Assembly: GCF_031764535.1 (NCBI RefSeq)
Contig: NZ_CP134499.1
Coordinates: forward strand, 1,612,001-1,676,000
Direction: 5' to 3'
From: Pseudomonas sp. SG20056
GTDB taxonomy: Bacteria; Pseudomonadota; Gammaproteobacteria; Pseudomonadales; Pseudomonadaceae
Length of the DNA: 64,000 nucleotides
In this document: positions 16,730-25,243 of the stretch, piece by piece
How the letters are laid out: every line of letters starts with the position of its first letter
Position numbering within the stretch: the first letter of the stretch is position 1
The notes under the pieces: model-generated
What the model was told of the DNA's origin: nothing
What the model saw: the letters and a program-made list of their open reading frames with translations, nothing else
Database searches by the model: none
Translations under genes and position numbers: made by a program

Positions 16730-19084
16730 ATGAGTAAGCATCAACAACAACCTGCCTCCTTCCTGGAGCGGTTGATCTTCAACAATCGCCCGGCCGTGAT
16801 TCTGCTGTGCCTGTTGATCAGTCTGTTTCTGTTCTTCCAGGCGGCGCAGGTGCGTCCGCAGACCAGCTTCGAGAAGATGATTCCGCTGGGACATCCCTAT
16901 ATTCAGAAGATGCTCGAGCACCGCAATGACCTGGCGAACCTGGGTAACACCGTGCGTATCTCGGTGGAAGCGGTGGATGGCGATATCTTCAGCAAGGAAT
17001 ACATGGAAACGCTGCGTCAGATCAACGACGAAGCCTTCTACATTCCGGGTGTCGACCGTTCCGGTCTGAAGTCGCTGTGGAGCCCAAGCGTACGCTGGAC
17101 CGAAGTGACTGAAGAAGGGTTTGCCGGCGGTGAAGTGATTCCGCAAACCTACGACGGTTCTGCAGAAAGCCTTGAAGAGCTACGCAGCAACATCCTCAAG
17201 TCCGGGCAGATTGGCCGTCTGGTGGCCAACAACTTCAAGTCGAGCATCGTCGACCTGCCGTTGCTGGAGACCTATGCCGACCCGAATGATCAGAGCAAGC
17301 AGATCCCGCTGGATTACCAGAAGTTCTCCCACGAACTGGAAGAGAAGATCCGCGAGAAGTACCAGGCGCAGAACCCCAACGTCAAAATCCACATCATTGG
17401 TTTCGCCAAGAAAGTCGGCGATCTGATCGATGGTCTGATTGGCGTGGCGTTGTTCTTTGCCGTGGCCATCGGCATCACCTTCGTTCTGCTGCTGTGGTTC
17501 ACCCACTGCTTCAAGAGCACCCTGGCGGTGGTCCTGACCACGCTGATCGCGGTGGTCTGGCAGCTGGGTTTGCTGCATACCCTGGGCTTCGGGCTTGATC
17601 CGTACTCGATGCTGGTGCCGTTCCTGGTCTTTGCCATCGGTATTTCCCATGGCGTGCAGAAGATCAACGGCATTGCCATGGCATCGGGCGAAGCGACTGA
17701 TTCGTTGTCCGCCGCACGTATGGCTTTCCGTCAGCTGTTTATTCCGGGTCTGGTGGCGCTGCTGTCGGATGCGGTGGGCTTTATCACCCTGCTGCTGATC
17801 GACATCGGCGTTATCCGTGAGTTGGCCATCGGCGCCTCCATGGGTGTGGCGGTGATCATTCTGACCAACCTGATTCTGCTGCCAGTGATGATTTCCTATG
17901 TCGGCATCAGCAAGAAGGCGGTGAAGATCAGCCGCGAAGAAGCCGACAAGGAGCATCCGTTCTGGCGCTTTATCTCCAACTGCGCGCACCCGATGGTCGC
18001 CCCGATTTCCGTGGTGGTTGCGGTCGCGGCGCTGGCGGGCGGTGTGTGGTACGGGCAGAACCTGAAGATCGGTGACCTTGACCAGGGCGCGCCTGAGCTG
18101 CATCCGGATTCGCGCTACAACCTGGATAACGATTTCGTCATCCGCAACTACTCCACCAGCTCCGATGTACTGGTGATCATGGTCAAGACGGCGGCCGAAG
18201 GTTGCTCGACTTACCCGACGTTGTCGGCCATGGATGAGTTGATGTGGAAGATGGAGAACACCGAAGGCGTGCAGTCGGCCATTTCCATGGTTACCGTGTC
18301 GCGTCAGGTGATCAAGGGCATGAACGAGGGCAACCTGAAATGGGAAACCCTGTCGCGTAACCAGGACGTGCTGAACAACTCCATTGCTCGGGCCGATGGT
18401 CTGTACAACGGCGATTGCTCGGTGGCGCCGCTGCTGGTGTTCCTCACCGATCACAAGGCAGAAACCCTGTCGCGTGCGGTCAAGGTTGCTGAAGACTTTG
18501 CCAAGGAAAACAACAAGGACGGCCTGGAGTTCATCCTGGCAGCCGGTAACGCGGGTATCGAAGCCGCGACCAACGAAGTGATCGCCAAGTCCGAGACCAC
18601 CATGCTGCTCGCGGTATACGCCGCAGTGGGCATCATGTGTCTGCTGACCTTCCGTTCCTTCGCGGCAACGCTCTGCGTGATGCTGCCACTGGTGCTGACA
18701 TCGGTACTGGGTAACGCCCTGATGGCCTTTATGGGCATCGGTGTGAAAGTGGCAACTCTGCCGGTAATCGCTCTGGGTGTGGGTATCGGTGTCGACTACG
18801 GCATCTACATCTACAGCCGTCTGGAGACTTACCTGCGTCAGGGCCTGTCGTTGCAGGAGGCCTACTACGAGACCCTCAAGTCGACCGGTAAAGCCGTGCT
18901 GTTCACCGGTATCTGCTTGGCGATTGGTGTGGCCACCTGGATCTTCTCGGCGATCAAGTTCCAGGCCGACATGGGCCTGATGCTGACCTTTATGTTCCTC
19001 TGGAACATGATCGGCGCGATCTGGCTGTTGCCTGCTCTTGCACGCTTCCTGATCAACCCGGAGAAGCTGCGCAACAAGGCCTAA
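16730..19084 (+). CDS. RND/MMPL family inner-membrane transporter
   Basis: A 784-residue RND-superfamily protein of the MMPL/HpnN-like group, lacking the drug-efflux AcrB length of about 1040. It has a duplicated plan: one N-terminal helix (about 20-40), a periplasmic domain (40-235), five helices (235-400), then a second helix (about 415-435), periplasmic domain (435-615) and helices to 770. In helix 4 of the second half, VGIGVDYGIYIYSR holds Asp689, a likely proton-relay residue. The equivalent position of the first half reads AIGISHGVQ with His307 instead. It is probably proton-driven export or trafficking of a hydrophobic compound. It follows the propeller gene by 15 bases and ends at a terminator. 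Confidence 0.9.
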   Translation: MSKHQQQPASFLERLIFNNRPAVILLCLLISLFLFFQAAQVRPQTSFEKMIPLGHPYIQKMLEHRNDLANLGNTVRISVEAVDGDIFSKEYMETLRQINDEAFYIPGVDRSGLKSLWSPSVRWTEVTEEGFAGGEVIPQTYDGSAESLEELRSNILKSGQIGRLVANNFKSSIVDLPLLETYADPNDQSKQIPLDYQKFSHELEEKIREKYQAQNPNVKIHIIGFAKKVGDLIDGLIGVALFFAVAIGITFVLLLWFTHCFKSTLAVVLTTLIAVVWQLGLLHTLGFGLDPYSMLVPFLVFAIGISHGVQKINGIAMASGEATDSLSAARMAFRQLFIPGLVALLSDAVGFITLLLIDIGVIRELAIGASMGVAVIILTNLILLPVMISYVGISKKAVKISREEADKEHPFWRFISNCAHPMVAPISVVVAVAALAGGVWYGQNLKIGDLDQGAPELHPDSRYNLDNDFVIRNYSTSSDVLVIMVKTAAEGCSTYPTLSAMDELMWKMENTEGVQSAISMVTVSRQVIKGMNEGNLKWETLSRNQDVLNNSIARADGLYNGDCSVAPLLVFLTDHKAETLSRAVKVAEDFAKENNKDGLEFILAAGNAGIEAATNEVIAKSETTMLLAVYAAVGIMCLLTFRSFAATLCVMLPLVLTSVLGNALMAFMGIGVKVATLPVIALGVGIGVDYGIYIYSRLETYLRQGLSLQEAYYETLKSTGKAVLFTGICLAIGVATWIFSAIKFQADMGLMLTFMFLWNMIGAIWLLPALARFLINPEKLRNKA

Positions 19085-19112
19085 GCCTGATACGCAGTCG
19101 CAACACGAAAAG

Positions 19113-19138
19113 CCGCGACCTTTAGGTCGCGGTTTTTT
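19113..19138 (+). terminator. Rho-independent terminator after the RND gene
   Basis: CCGCGACC and GGTCGCGG form a perfect 8-bp stem with loop TTTA, followed by TTTTTT. It closes the four-gene envelope set. Confidence 0.92.
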
Positions 19139-19169
19139 ATTGTCTACGGGTTAGCTGACATGTCACCCA

Positions 19170-19236
19170 TGTAGGCGCGGACTTGTCCGCGAAGTTGCTG
19201 CAGTCTGGCGCAATTCGGGGCAAGCCCGCTCCTACA
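19170..19236. repeat. REP pair in inverted orientation (REPIN)
   Basis: A degenerate REP (19170-19193, TGTAGGCGCGGACTTGTCCG...) and a second in reverse orientation (19214-19236, GGGGCAAGCCCGCTCCTACA) face each other about 20 bases apart. The second matches the common Pseudomonas REP (TGTAGGAGCGGGCTTGCCCC). They lie between convergent transcription units, the usual site for such elements. The rest of 19085-19387 holds only the terminator and no gene. Confidence 0.8.
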
Positions 19237-19387
19237 AAAACGAGCTGCTGGCCCATTATTCGAGGGAAACCGTTTAGCGCTTAGCGGGTTGTCTGGCAGA
19301 AACGCTGTGCAGTTGTGGCTCAACTCCAGCCGATGTCTCTGACCAGGTTCCGCCGTGGCGGCGGAGCCTGCTTGCCAATGCCAGTGG

Positions 19388-21028
19388 CTAGCGCGGATAC
19401 AGGGGCGGCAAAGCGCTGGTATCCGGGTTGGCGATGCTTTCGAGGTCTTCTACGGCAGGCAGGCTGCGAATCGCCAGCCACAGATTGCGGCCCTGCCAGT
19501 GCTGGCCGCTCTCGCTGTACAGCGCGCCATTTAGGCCATCGAGGGCGTCGGACAGTGGGGTAAAGCGCGCGGCCATATCGGCGAGGGTTTCCGGTTGTTG
19601 GCGGGCCCAGGCGTCCAGCGCGTGACGAGTAGCTTGCGAATCGTTGGCCATACAGCTGCGTTTGAGGTCATCAAGCAGGTTGCGTTGGCTTGGGCCTGTC
19701 TGCTGGCTGGGTAATACCGGAGGCTGACGTCGCGCGCGCCACCACAGAGTAAAACCGAGCAGGGTGGTCAGGCTCAGCAGCGAGGTGCTGAGTTGCCAGG
19801 GCCAGAGGTGTGCGTTGTCTACCTCGTTGACTGTGGGGCGGGCTGCCTCAATCGGCAGGGTTTCCAGATTGGGGTTGGCGGCGACCTGCAGGTTGCGCGC
19901 AGGCAGGCTGCTGCGTTCGAGCTGGTCGGTCGTAGTGTTCCACCACAGCACTTCGATTGCCGGTAGGGTAATTTCGCCTTCACGGTTGGCCACAAGCGCC
20001 TCACGCTCTTCGCGGCTGGCTACCAGGCCGTTGTCGTTGGCCTGGTTGGCTAATTGGGGTTGATCGGGGTAACGGCGCAGGCCGGCAACCTGGGTGGCGG
20101 GCAAGGGCGGTAATTGTGCGCTGGCCAAACCTTCAACCTTGAGCAGTAGGCTGCGGGTCAGCGAATCGCCAACGCGGGCGGTTTCCGGCTGGGGGCTCCA
20201 GACTTCACTCAGGCTGAGTGCGCGTGCTGGCAGCCAGGGTGCGTCTGCCGGGTAGCTGGCTGGCTTGGCTTTTACCGTCAGCGGAATTTCCGGCGAACGG
20301 ACCCGCACCACTTTGCCGGGGCGTGGACCGAACGGGTTGTAGGCATTGCTGGCGGCGCGATCAACCGCAGTGGCGGTAAAGGCTTGCGAGGGGATCAGCA
20401 GGTCGCCACTTTCCTGGGGGAAGATCGCGTAACGCAGCTCAATCACACCGTGGCGCACGCCGTTGATGTCTTTCTCATACGTGCGCGGTTCACCCAGGGC
20501 TTCAACACGCGCCTGGGGCATATCTAGTTGGGTCAGGCTGCTGTCGTCGTAAAGCGAGACGGAGTGGTAGATGCGCAGCGTCAGCACGGTTTGCGCCTGC
20601 ACGTAGACGCTTTCCTGGTCCAGGCTGGCATCGATAAACACCGGTGCCAGGCGACTGTCATCGGCGCTGGAGGTCTGCTGTACGTGCAGGGTGATGGGTT
20701 CGCTTTGCAGCTGGCCAAGGTTCAGCGGCGGGATCACCACATAACCGCTGTGCTTGGGTTGCAGGGTGACTATCCAGCGCGTGCTCGCCTGGGCACCGTT
20801 GCTGCCGCTGGTCAGGCGGTTGACCTGGCGGGTGCCGAGCACTTCGAACAGCTCATTGAGCGGCTGCAGATCGGGCTTGCCGAACAGCGTGGCGTCATCC
20901 GATTCCAGGGTCAGCTCAACGCTCTCGCCGGCATCCAGGCGGGTGCGGTCGACGCTGGCGGTCAGGCTTTGCGCGCTGACGTTCAGGGCCAGCAGGCCAA
21001 GTAGAAGGGTACAGAGCAGTCGGCTCAT
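19388..21028 (-). CDS. BatD-like protein
   Basis: A 546-residue BatD family protein (oxygen tolerance / aerotolerance-type operon). A signal peptide (residues 1-19, ending NVSAQS) leads a long periplasmic beta-rich region of repeated immunoglobulin-like segments. One membrane helix follows near 425-445 (STSLLSLTTLLGFTLWW), with a cytoplasmic tail. It is the last gene of the moxR-bat cluster, and its ATG overlaps the batB/C stop by four bases. Family members work with the VWA proteins and the MoxR ATPase in envelope stress or complex maturation; the substrate here is unknown. Confidence 0.9.
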   Translation of the reverse strand: MSRLLCTLLLGLLALNVSAQSLTASVDRTRLDAGESVELTLESDDATLFGKPDLQPLNELFEVLGTRQVNRLTSGSNGAQASTRWIVTLQPKHSGYVVIPPLNLGQLQSEPITLHVQQTSSADDSRLAPVFIDASLDQESVYVQAQTVLTLRIYHSVSLYDDSSLTQLDMPQARVEALGEPRTYEKDINGVRHGVIELRYAIFPQESGDLLIPSQAFTATAVDRAASNAYNPFGPRPGKVVRVRSPEIPLTVKAKPASYPADAPWLPARALSLSEVWSPQPETARVGDSLTRSLLLKVEGLASAQLPPLPATQVAGLRRYPDQPQLANQANDNGLVASREEREALVANREGEITLPAIEVLWWNTTTDQLERSSLPARNLQVAANPNLETLPIEAARPTVNEVDNAHLWPWQLSTSLLSLTTLLGFTLWWRARRQPPVLPSQQTGPSQRNLLDDLKRSCMANDSQATRHALDAWARQQPETLADMAARFTPLSDALDGLNGALYSESGQHWQGRNLWLAIRSLPAVEDLESIANPDTSALPPLYPR

Positions 21029-22785
21029 TGCAGTTGTTCCTGGCGCTGTTGTTGTTCCAGCCTGAATTTACGCCGCAGCAACTCGCCCGGATCATCGGGG
21101 ATCTGCCGCAGCCATTGTTCCAATGCCTGACGCCGCTCGCCATCGAGGGCCGGCTCGGCGCTGGCGATCTGTTCTTCGCCGCTGTCGCTGTCGTCTTCTT
21201 CTGGTTGTTTCGGCGGTGTATCCGCGTCTTCGTTGGCGCCGGGCTGTGCGGGTTTTTCGCCCTGATCTTCAGGCTCTGAAGGCTCGGCCGGCGATTGCTC
21301 TGCCTGTTGCTGTGCGTCTGGATCGGACTGGCCTGCCTGCGGCTGGCTGCTGGGCTGATTCTGCTGCTCGTCGGGTTCTTGCGGGTCGTCGGTTTGATTC
21401 TGCTGTTGCTGTTGGTTCTGGCGCAGCAGTTCTTCGACCAGGGCTTTGTTTTTTTGCGCTTGGGCCAAGTCGGGTTGCAGCTCCAGTGCCTGGGTGTAGG
21501 CGTCCACGGCGGCTTCCAATTCGTTGCTGCGTGCCAGGGCGTTGCCACGGTTGTAGTGGTCGCTGGCGCTTTCGCCATTGGCAAAGCGTTCGGCGGCCGC
21601 GGCGTAATCGCCGGCCTGGTAGAGCGCTTGGCCTTGCCAGCGCGGATCGTTGAAACGTTGCGCAGCTTCTGCAGGCTGTTGCGCCTCCAGCAGGCGCTGG
21701 CCTTGCTGGTCAGCGCGGAGCCAGAGGTCGTCGAAGCTGAAGGCGTAGCTGTTCTGCGGCAGGCTCAGCAGCAACAGCGGTAAGCACAGCAGCCAGCCGC
21801 GGCGGGCGGCGCAGGCGGCCAGTAACAACAGCGGCAGAAGCAACCAGTGGCTCTGGTCTGCCCAGGCTTGCAGCTGGGTCAGCTCACCATCGCGGCGCAG
21901 CTGTTGCGGTGCATCGAGTAGGCCCAGGTTGCGCAAGTCGCGTTCATCCAGCGTCACGCCCTGATACTGCCCGCCCAGCTCGTTGGCAAAGCGCTTGAGG
22001 CCGTTGCTGTCCAGGCGTGGCAGCAGGATGGTGCCCTGAGCATCCTTGAGGAATGAACCGTCCTCCTGAATGATCGGCGCGCCCTGGGTGCTGCCAATGC
22101 CGAGAATGCGTAGGCGCTCACCACGGCGGCCGAGCGCCTGGGTGATGGCCTGGCGTTGCGTCTCGTCGATGCTGCTGGTCAGCAGCAGCAGGCGGCCATT
22201 ACCCTGTGCACCCTGCTCGAGCAGTTGTAGGGCTTTGGCCACCGCCAGGTCGGCACGCTTGCCAGGCTCCGGCATGATCTCTGGGCTCAATACATCGAGT
22301 AGATTGCGGCTGGTGGCAAGGTCGTCGGACAGCGGCACCAGGGTGTGTGCGCTGCCGGCATATACGACGATGGCGGTTTGCGCATCCTGGCGCGCTTCCA
22401 ACAGATCGAGCAACTTGCGCTTGGCCTGGGCCAGGCGATTGGGCGAGGCGTCGCTGGCGAGCATCTCGGGGGTCAGTTCGAGCAGTACCACCAGCGGGTC
22501 GGCAGGCTTGGGGTTCTGCTGCTCGATGCGTTGCCAACTGAGGCCGAGCAGTGCCAGCACTGCCAGTAGCCACGCCAGGCCGAGTGCCAGCCAGGGCAGA
22601 CGGCTGTTGCGCCCACCGGTGGCGGTCAGCAGCGCGGTCTGGAAAGCGGCCGGCAGCAACGCTTGCCAGCGGCCGCTGCGTTTCTCCCGGTGCCAGAGCT
22701 GCCAGAGCAGAAAGCCCAGCAGCGGTATTAGCAGTAGCCAGAAGGGTCGTTGCCAGTGCGGCCAGAGGCTGGTCAATTCGCTCAT
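21025..22785 (-). CDS. BatB/BatC fusion: VWA and TPR membrane protein
   Basis: A 586-residue protein combining a von Willebrand A domain (about 85-300) between membrane helices (10-30, 60-80, 310-345) with a TPR region (about 375-465) and a very low-complexity Q/E/D/P/S-rich tail (about 465-545). The VWA metal site is degenerate: where DxSxS is expected the sequence reads VVLLELTPEMLA. It therefore probably lacks a normal MIDAS, unlike its neighbour batA. The C-terminal segment PALDGERRQALEQWLRQIPD is conserved-looking. It overlaps both neighbours by four bases. The fusion corresponds to the separate BatB and BatC of other bacteria. Confidence 0.9.
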   Translation of the reverse strand: MSELTSLWPHWQRPFWLLLIPLLGFLLWQLWHREKRSGRWQALLPAAFQTALLTATGGRNSRLPWLALGLAWLLAVLALLGLSWQRIEQQNPKPADPLVVLLELTPEMLASDASPNRLAQAKRKLLDLLEARQDAQTAIVVYAGSAHTLVPLSDDLATSRNLLDVLSPEIMPEPGKRADLAVAKALQLLEQGAQGNGRLLLLTSSIDETQRQAITQALGRRGERLRILGIGSTQGAPIIQEDGSFLKDAQGTILLPRLDSNGLKRFANELGGQYQGVTLDERDLRNLGLLDAPQQLRRDGELTQLQAWADQSHWLLLPLLLLAACAARRGWLLCLPLLLLSLPQNSYAFSFDDLWLRADQQGQRLLEAQQPAEAAQRFNDPRWQGQALYQAGDYAAAAERFANGESASDHYNRGNALARSNELEAAVDAYTQALELQPDLAQAQKNKALVEELLRQNQQQQQNQTDDPQEPDEQQNQPSSQPQAGQSDPDAQQQAEQSPAEPSEPEDQGEKPAQPGANEDADTPPKQPEEDDSDSGEEQIASAEPALDGERRQALEQWLRQIPDDPGELLRRKFRLEQQQRQEQLQ

Positions 22786-23813
22786 GACTGTTTCCCCCGC
22801 AGCCGTGTCAGCTGATTGCGCCAGCGTTGTTGCAGGCTCGGCCAGAGTGTCTGGCTGACCAGTAGCACGCTTAGCAGTAAGGCCAGGCCCAGCGGCCAGG
22901 GATAGAGCGGCAAGGTCGGTCGCGCCAGGGTCGGTTTCTGCGCTACCGGTTCCAGGCGGTCTAGGGTCGCTTCGATGGCTTGCAGCTCCTCGCTGTCGCG
23001 GGCGCGGAAGTATTCGCCGCCAGTGGCCTCGGCAATCGCCCGCAGGCTCGGCTCGTCCAGATCGATACCGGGATTAAAGCCAAGCATGCCGAGCACGCCA
23101 CCTTGCTCAGGGTCGGCACCGATGCCGATCGGGTAAATGGTGATGCCTTCCTCGGCGGCCAGGCGCGCGGCGGTCATGGGGTCGATTTCACCAGCGTTGT
23201 TGGCGCCATCGGTGACCAGTACCAGCACGCGGCTCTGCGCCGGGCGCTCGCGCAGACGTTTGACCGCCAGGCCAATGGCGTCGCCGATGGCGGTCTGTGG
23301 TCCGGCGATGTTCTTCTGTGCTTCATCCAGCCAGGTATGCACGGTCTGCCGGTCGAAGGTCAGCGGCGACTGCAGGTAGGCGCGGCTGCCGAATAGGATC
23401 AGGCCAACCCGGTCACCCTGGCGGCCGTCGATAAAGTCGCCGAGCAGGTGTTTGACCAGGGTCAGGCGACTGACTTCCTGGTCTTCCCAAATCATGTCGG
23501 AATAATCCATGGAGCCGGATACATCCACCGCCAGCAGCAGGTCGCGACCGCTGGCGGGCAACGGCAGCGGCTCACCCAGCCATTGCGGGCGCGCGCTGGC
23601 GAGCAGCAGTAACAGCCAGATCAGCGCAAACGGTGCTTGTTGTCGCAAGGCTGGCAGTCGTACGCGAGCGCGGCGTCCGCTCAAGCCTTCGAGCTCCGCC
23701 AGAAAGCTGATTTTCAACGCTGCCTCGCCGCTGTCCGCAGGCGGTAGCCAGGCGCGCAGCAGCCAGGGTAGGGGAGCAATCAGGAAGACCCAGGGCCAGG
23801 CAAACTCAAACAT
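22782..23813 (-). CDS. BatA-like VWA domain protein
   Basis: A 343-residue membrane protein with a von Willebrand factor A domain. MFEFAWPWVFLIAPLPWLL gives an N-terminal helix, a second lies near residues 58-72, the VWA domain spans about 90-285, and a final helix is near 305-325. The MIDAS site is intact: AVDVSGSMD (DxSxS), with a later FGSRAYLQSPLT and LVTDGANNAGE. The ATG at 23813 overlaps the end of the DUF4381 gene by eight bases. A longer frame to 23867 lies wholly within that gene and is rejected. It is probably the metal-binding partner of batB/C in a MoxR-dependent envelope complex. Confidence 0.92.
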   Translation of the reverse strand: MFEFAWPWVFLIAPLPWLLRAWLPPADSGEAALKISFLAELEGLSGRRARVRLPALRQQAPFALIWLLLLLASARPQWLGEPLPLPASGRDLLLAVDVSGSMDYSDMIWEDQEVSRLTLVKHLLGDFIDGRQGDRVGLILFGSRAYLQSPLTFDRQTVHTWLDEAQKNIAGPQTAIGDAIGLAVKRLRERPAQSRVLVLVTDGANNAGEIDPMTAARLAAEEGITIYPIGIGADPEQGGVLGMLGFNPGIDLDEPSLRAIAEATGGEYFRARDSEELQAIEATLDRLEPVAQKPTLARPTLPLYPWPLGLALLLSVLLVSQTLWPSLQQRWRNQLTRLRGKQS

Positions 23814-24300
23814 GTTTGCGAATCCAGATCGACACCGCCTGGTTGAGCCCAGCGATGGCCTTGTCATCCAGATTGCAGTGCGGGCGATAAGCGCCTTCCA
23901 CCAGAATCATCCAGCGGGTCAGGCCGGCCGCAGGGCAACGGCTGTCGAGGAAGGCCAGCCAGGCGCGGCTGCTCAGAATATGGCTGTTGCTTTGCGGGTA
24001 ACGCTCGCGGCACAGACGTTTGAGAATGGCGTTGAGTTGCTGCAGCCAGGGGCCGGCATCGACGCCGTCGTAGGGTTTGTCGAGGCGTTCGAGTTCGTTC
24101 AGCGCGGCCTGGCGCAGCGGGTCAAGCGGTGCTTCGCTCGATTGCTCGGCAGCTTTGCGTGGCAGGCGTTTAAGCAGCTTGAAAGCGGCCCACAGCAGTA
24201 CGGGCAGGAGCAGGGCGAGCAGCCACCAGCCCGGTGCCGGCGGCCACCAGCTGATCGGCGCGGGGGCGATCAGCGGTTCGAGTTGATCCAGCGGGTTCAC
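23806..24300 (-). CDS. DUF4381 membrane protein
   Basis: A 164-residue protein with one N-terminal membrane helix (about 23-45, GWWLLALLLPVLLWAAFKLL), then a cytoplasmic helical domain of the DUF4381 family. Its position between DUF58 and batA is the standard one in the moxR-bat cluster of Pseudomonas. The start is GTG, overlapping the DUF58 stop (GTGA). Function unknown. Confidence 0.9.
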   Translation of the reverse strand: MNPLDQLEPLIAPAPISWWPPAPGWWLLALLLPVLLWAAFKLLKRLPRKAAEQSSEAPLDPLRQAALNELERLDKPYDGVDAGPWLQQLNAILKRLCRERYPQSNSHILSSRAWLAFLDSRCPAAGLTRWMILVEGAYRPHCNLDDKAIAGLNQAVSIWIRKHV

Positions 24301-25238
24301 AGGGCCTTCCTCGGCCGCTGGGCATTCAGGTGTTCACGCAGCTGCTCGATCATCTCGCTCTGGGTATTGAGGGCCAGCAGCGGCACGCCGAGTTTCTGTG
24401 CCAGGCGCTGCCAGCGCGCCTGGCGGGCATCGGCCAGGCTGCGGTAGGCCTGGCGCAGTTCGGCGTCCTGGGTGTCCAGCTCCAGTTGCGCGCCGTGCTC
24501 AGTAAAACGCAGCAGGCCGGCATTGGGCAAGGCATGGTCGAGCGGGTCGGAAAGGGGCAGCAACAGCAGGTCGGTATGCCGCGCCAGTAGCAGCAACTGC
24601 TGTTCGCTACTGTCGTTCAGCGTGCGCTCATCACACAGAACCACCACCAGGCTGCCGGGGCGCAGCACTTCGCGGGCGCGGCGTAAGGCCAGGCCGAAGC
24701 TGTCGCGCCCGCCCTGACTGTCGTTGCTCAGGGCCTGATTGGCTTTGGCCAGGCGGCTGAGCAGTTGCAACAGGCTCTGCTTGCTGCGCCGGGGTTTGAT
24801 TTCGTGGTGTTCCAGGTCACCGAATACCAGCCCGCCGATGCGGTCGTTGTGGCCCAGCGCAGCCCAGCCTATCAGGCTGGCGGCCTGGGCGGCGAGCACC
24901 GATTTGAACATCAGCCCGGAGCCGAAGAACAGCCGCTTGCTCTGCTCGACCATAATGTAGATCGGTCGTTCGCGCTCTTCATGGAACAGCTTGGTGTGCG
25001 GCTCCTGGGTGCGCGCGGTCACTCGCCAGTCGATGGTGCGCACGTCATCGCCGGGCTGGTACACGCGCACCTGATCGAAGTCCACGCCGCGTCCGCGCAG
25101 TTTGGAGTGGTGTAGGCCGATCAGCGGGCTGCGCCGCGCCGGGGTGGAAAACAGCTGCACCTCACGCACACGGTGGCGCATCTCGATCAGTTCACCGAGG
25201 CTGACGCGAATGCCGGGTTGCGTGGGTTGGTCGTGCAT
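24297..25238 (-). CDS. DUF58 domain protein
   Basis: A 313-residue DUF58 protein, the usual partner of MoxR ATPases. The family signature is visible as SKLRGRGVDFDQVRVYQPGDD followed by VRTIDWRVTARTQEPHTKLF (about residues 46-86). The C-terminal half has a VWA-like fold. No membrane helix stands out apart from a weak hydrophobic patch. It begins five bases after the moxR stop and overlaps the DUF4381 gene by four bases. Confidence 0.92.
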   Translation of the reverse strand: MHDQPTQPGIRVSLGELIEMRHRVREVQLFSTPARRSPLIGLHHSKLRGRGVDFDQVRVYQPGDDVRTIDWRVTARTQEPHTKLFHEERERPIYIMVEQSKRLFFGSGLMFKSVLAAQAASLIGWAALGHNDRIGGLVFGDLEHHEIKPRRSKQSLLQLLSRLAKANQALSNDSQGGRDSFGLALRRAREVLRPGSLVVVLCDERTLNDSSEQQLLLLARHTDLLLLPLSDPLDHALPNAGLLRFTEHGAQLELDTQDAELRQAYRSLADARQARWQRLAQKLGVPLLALNTQSEMIEQLREHLNAQRPRKAL

Positions 25239-25243
25239 GGTGG

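Noticed and set aside
21280-21450. Short tandem repeats or CRISPR-like array inside batB/C
   Set aside because: The repetitive look comes from CAG/CTG-rich codons for Gln, Glu and Pro in a low-complexity tail; there are no regular spacers.
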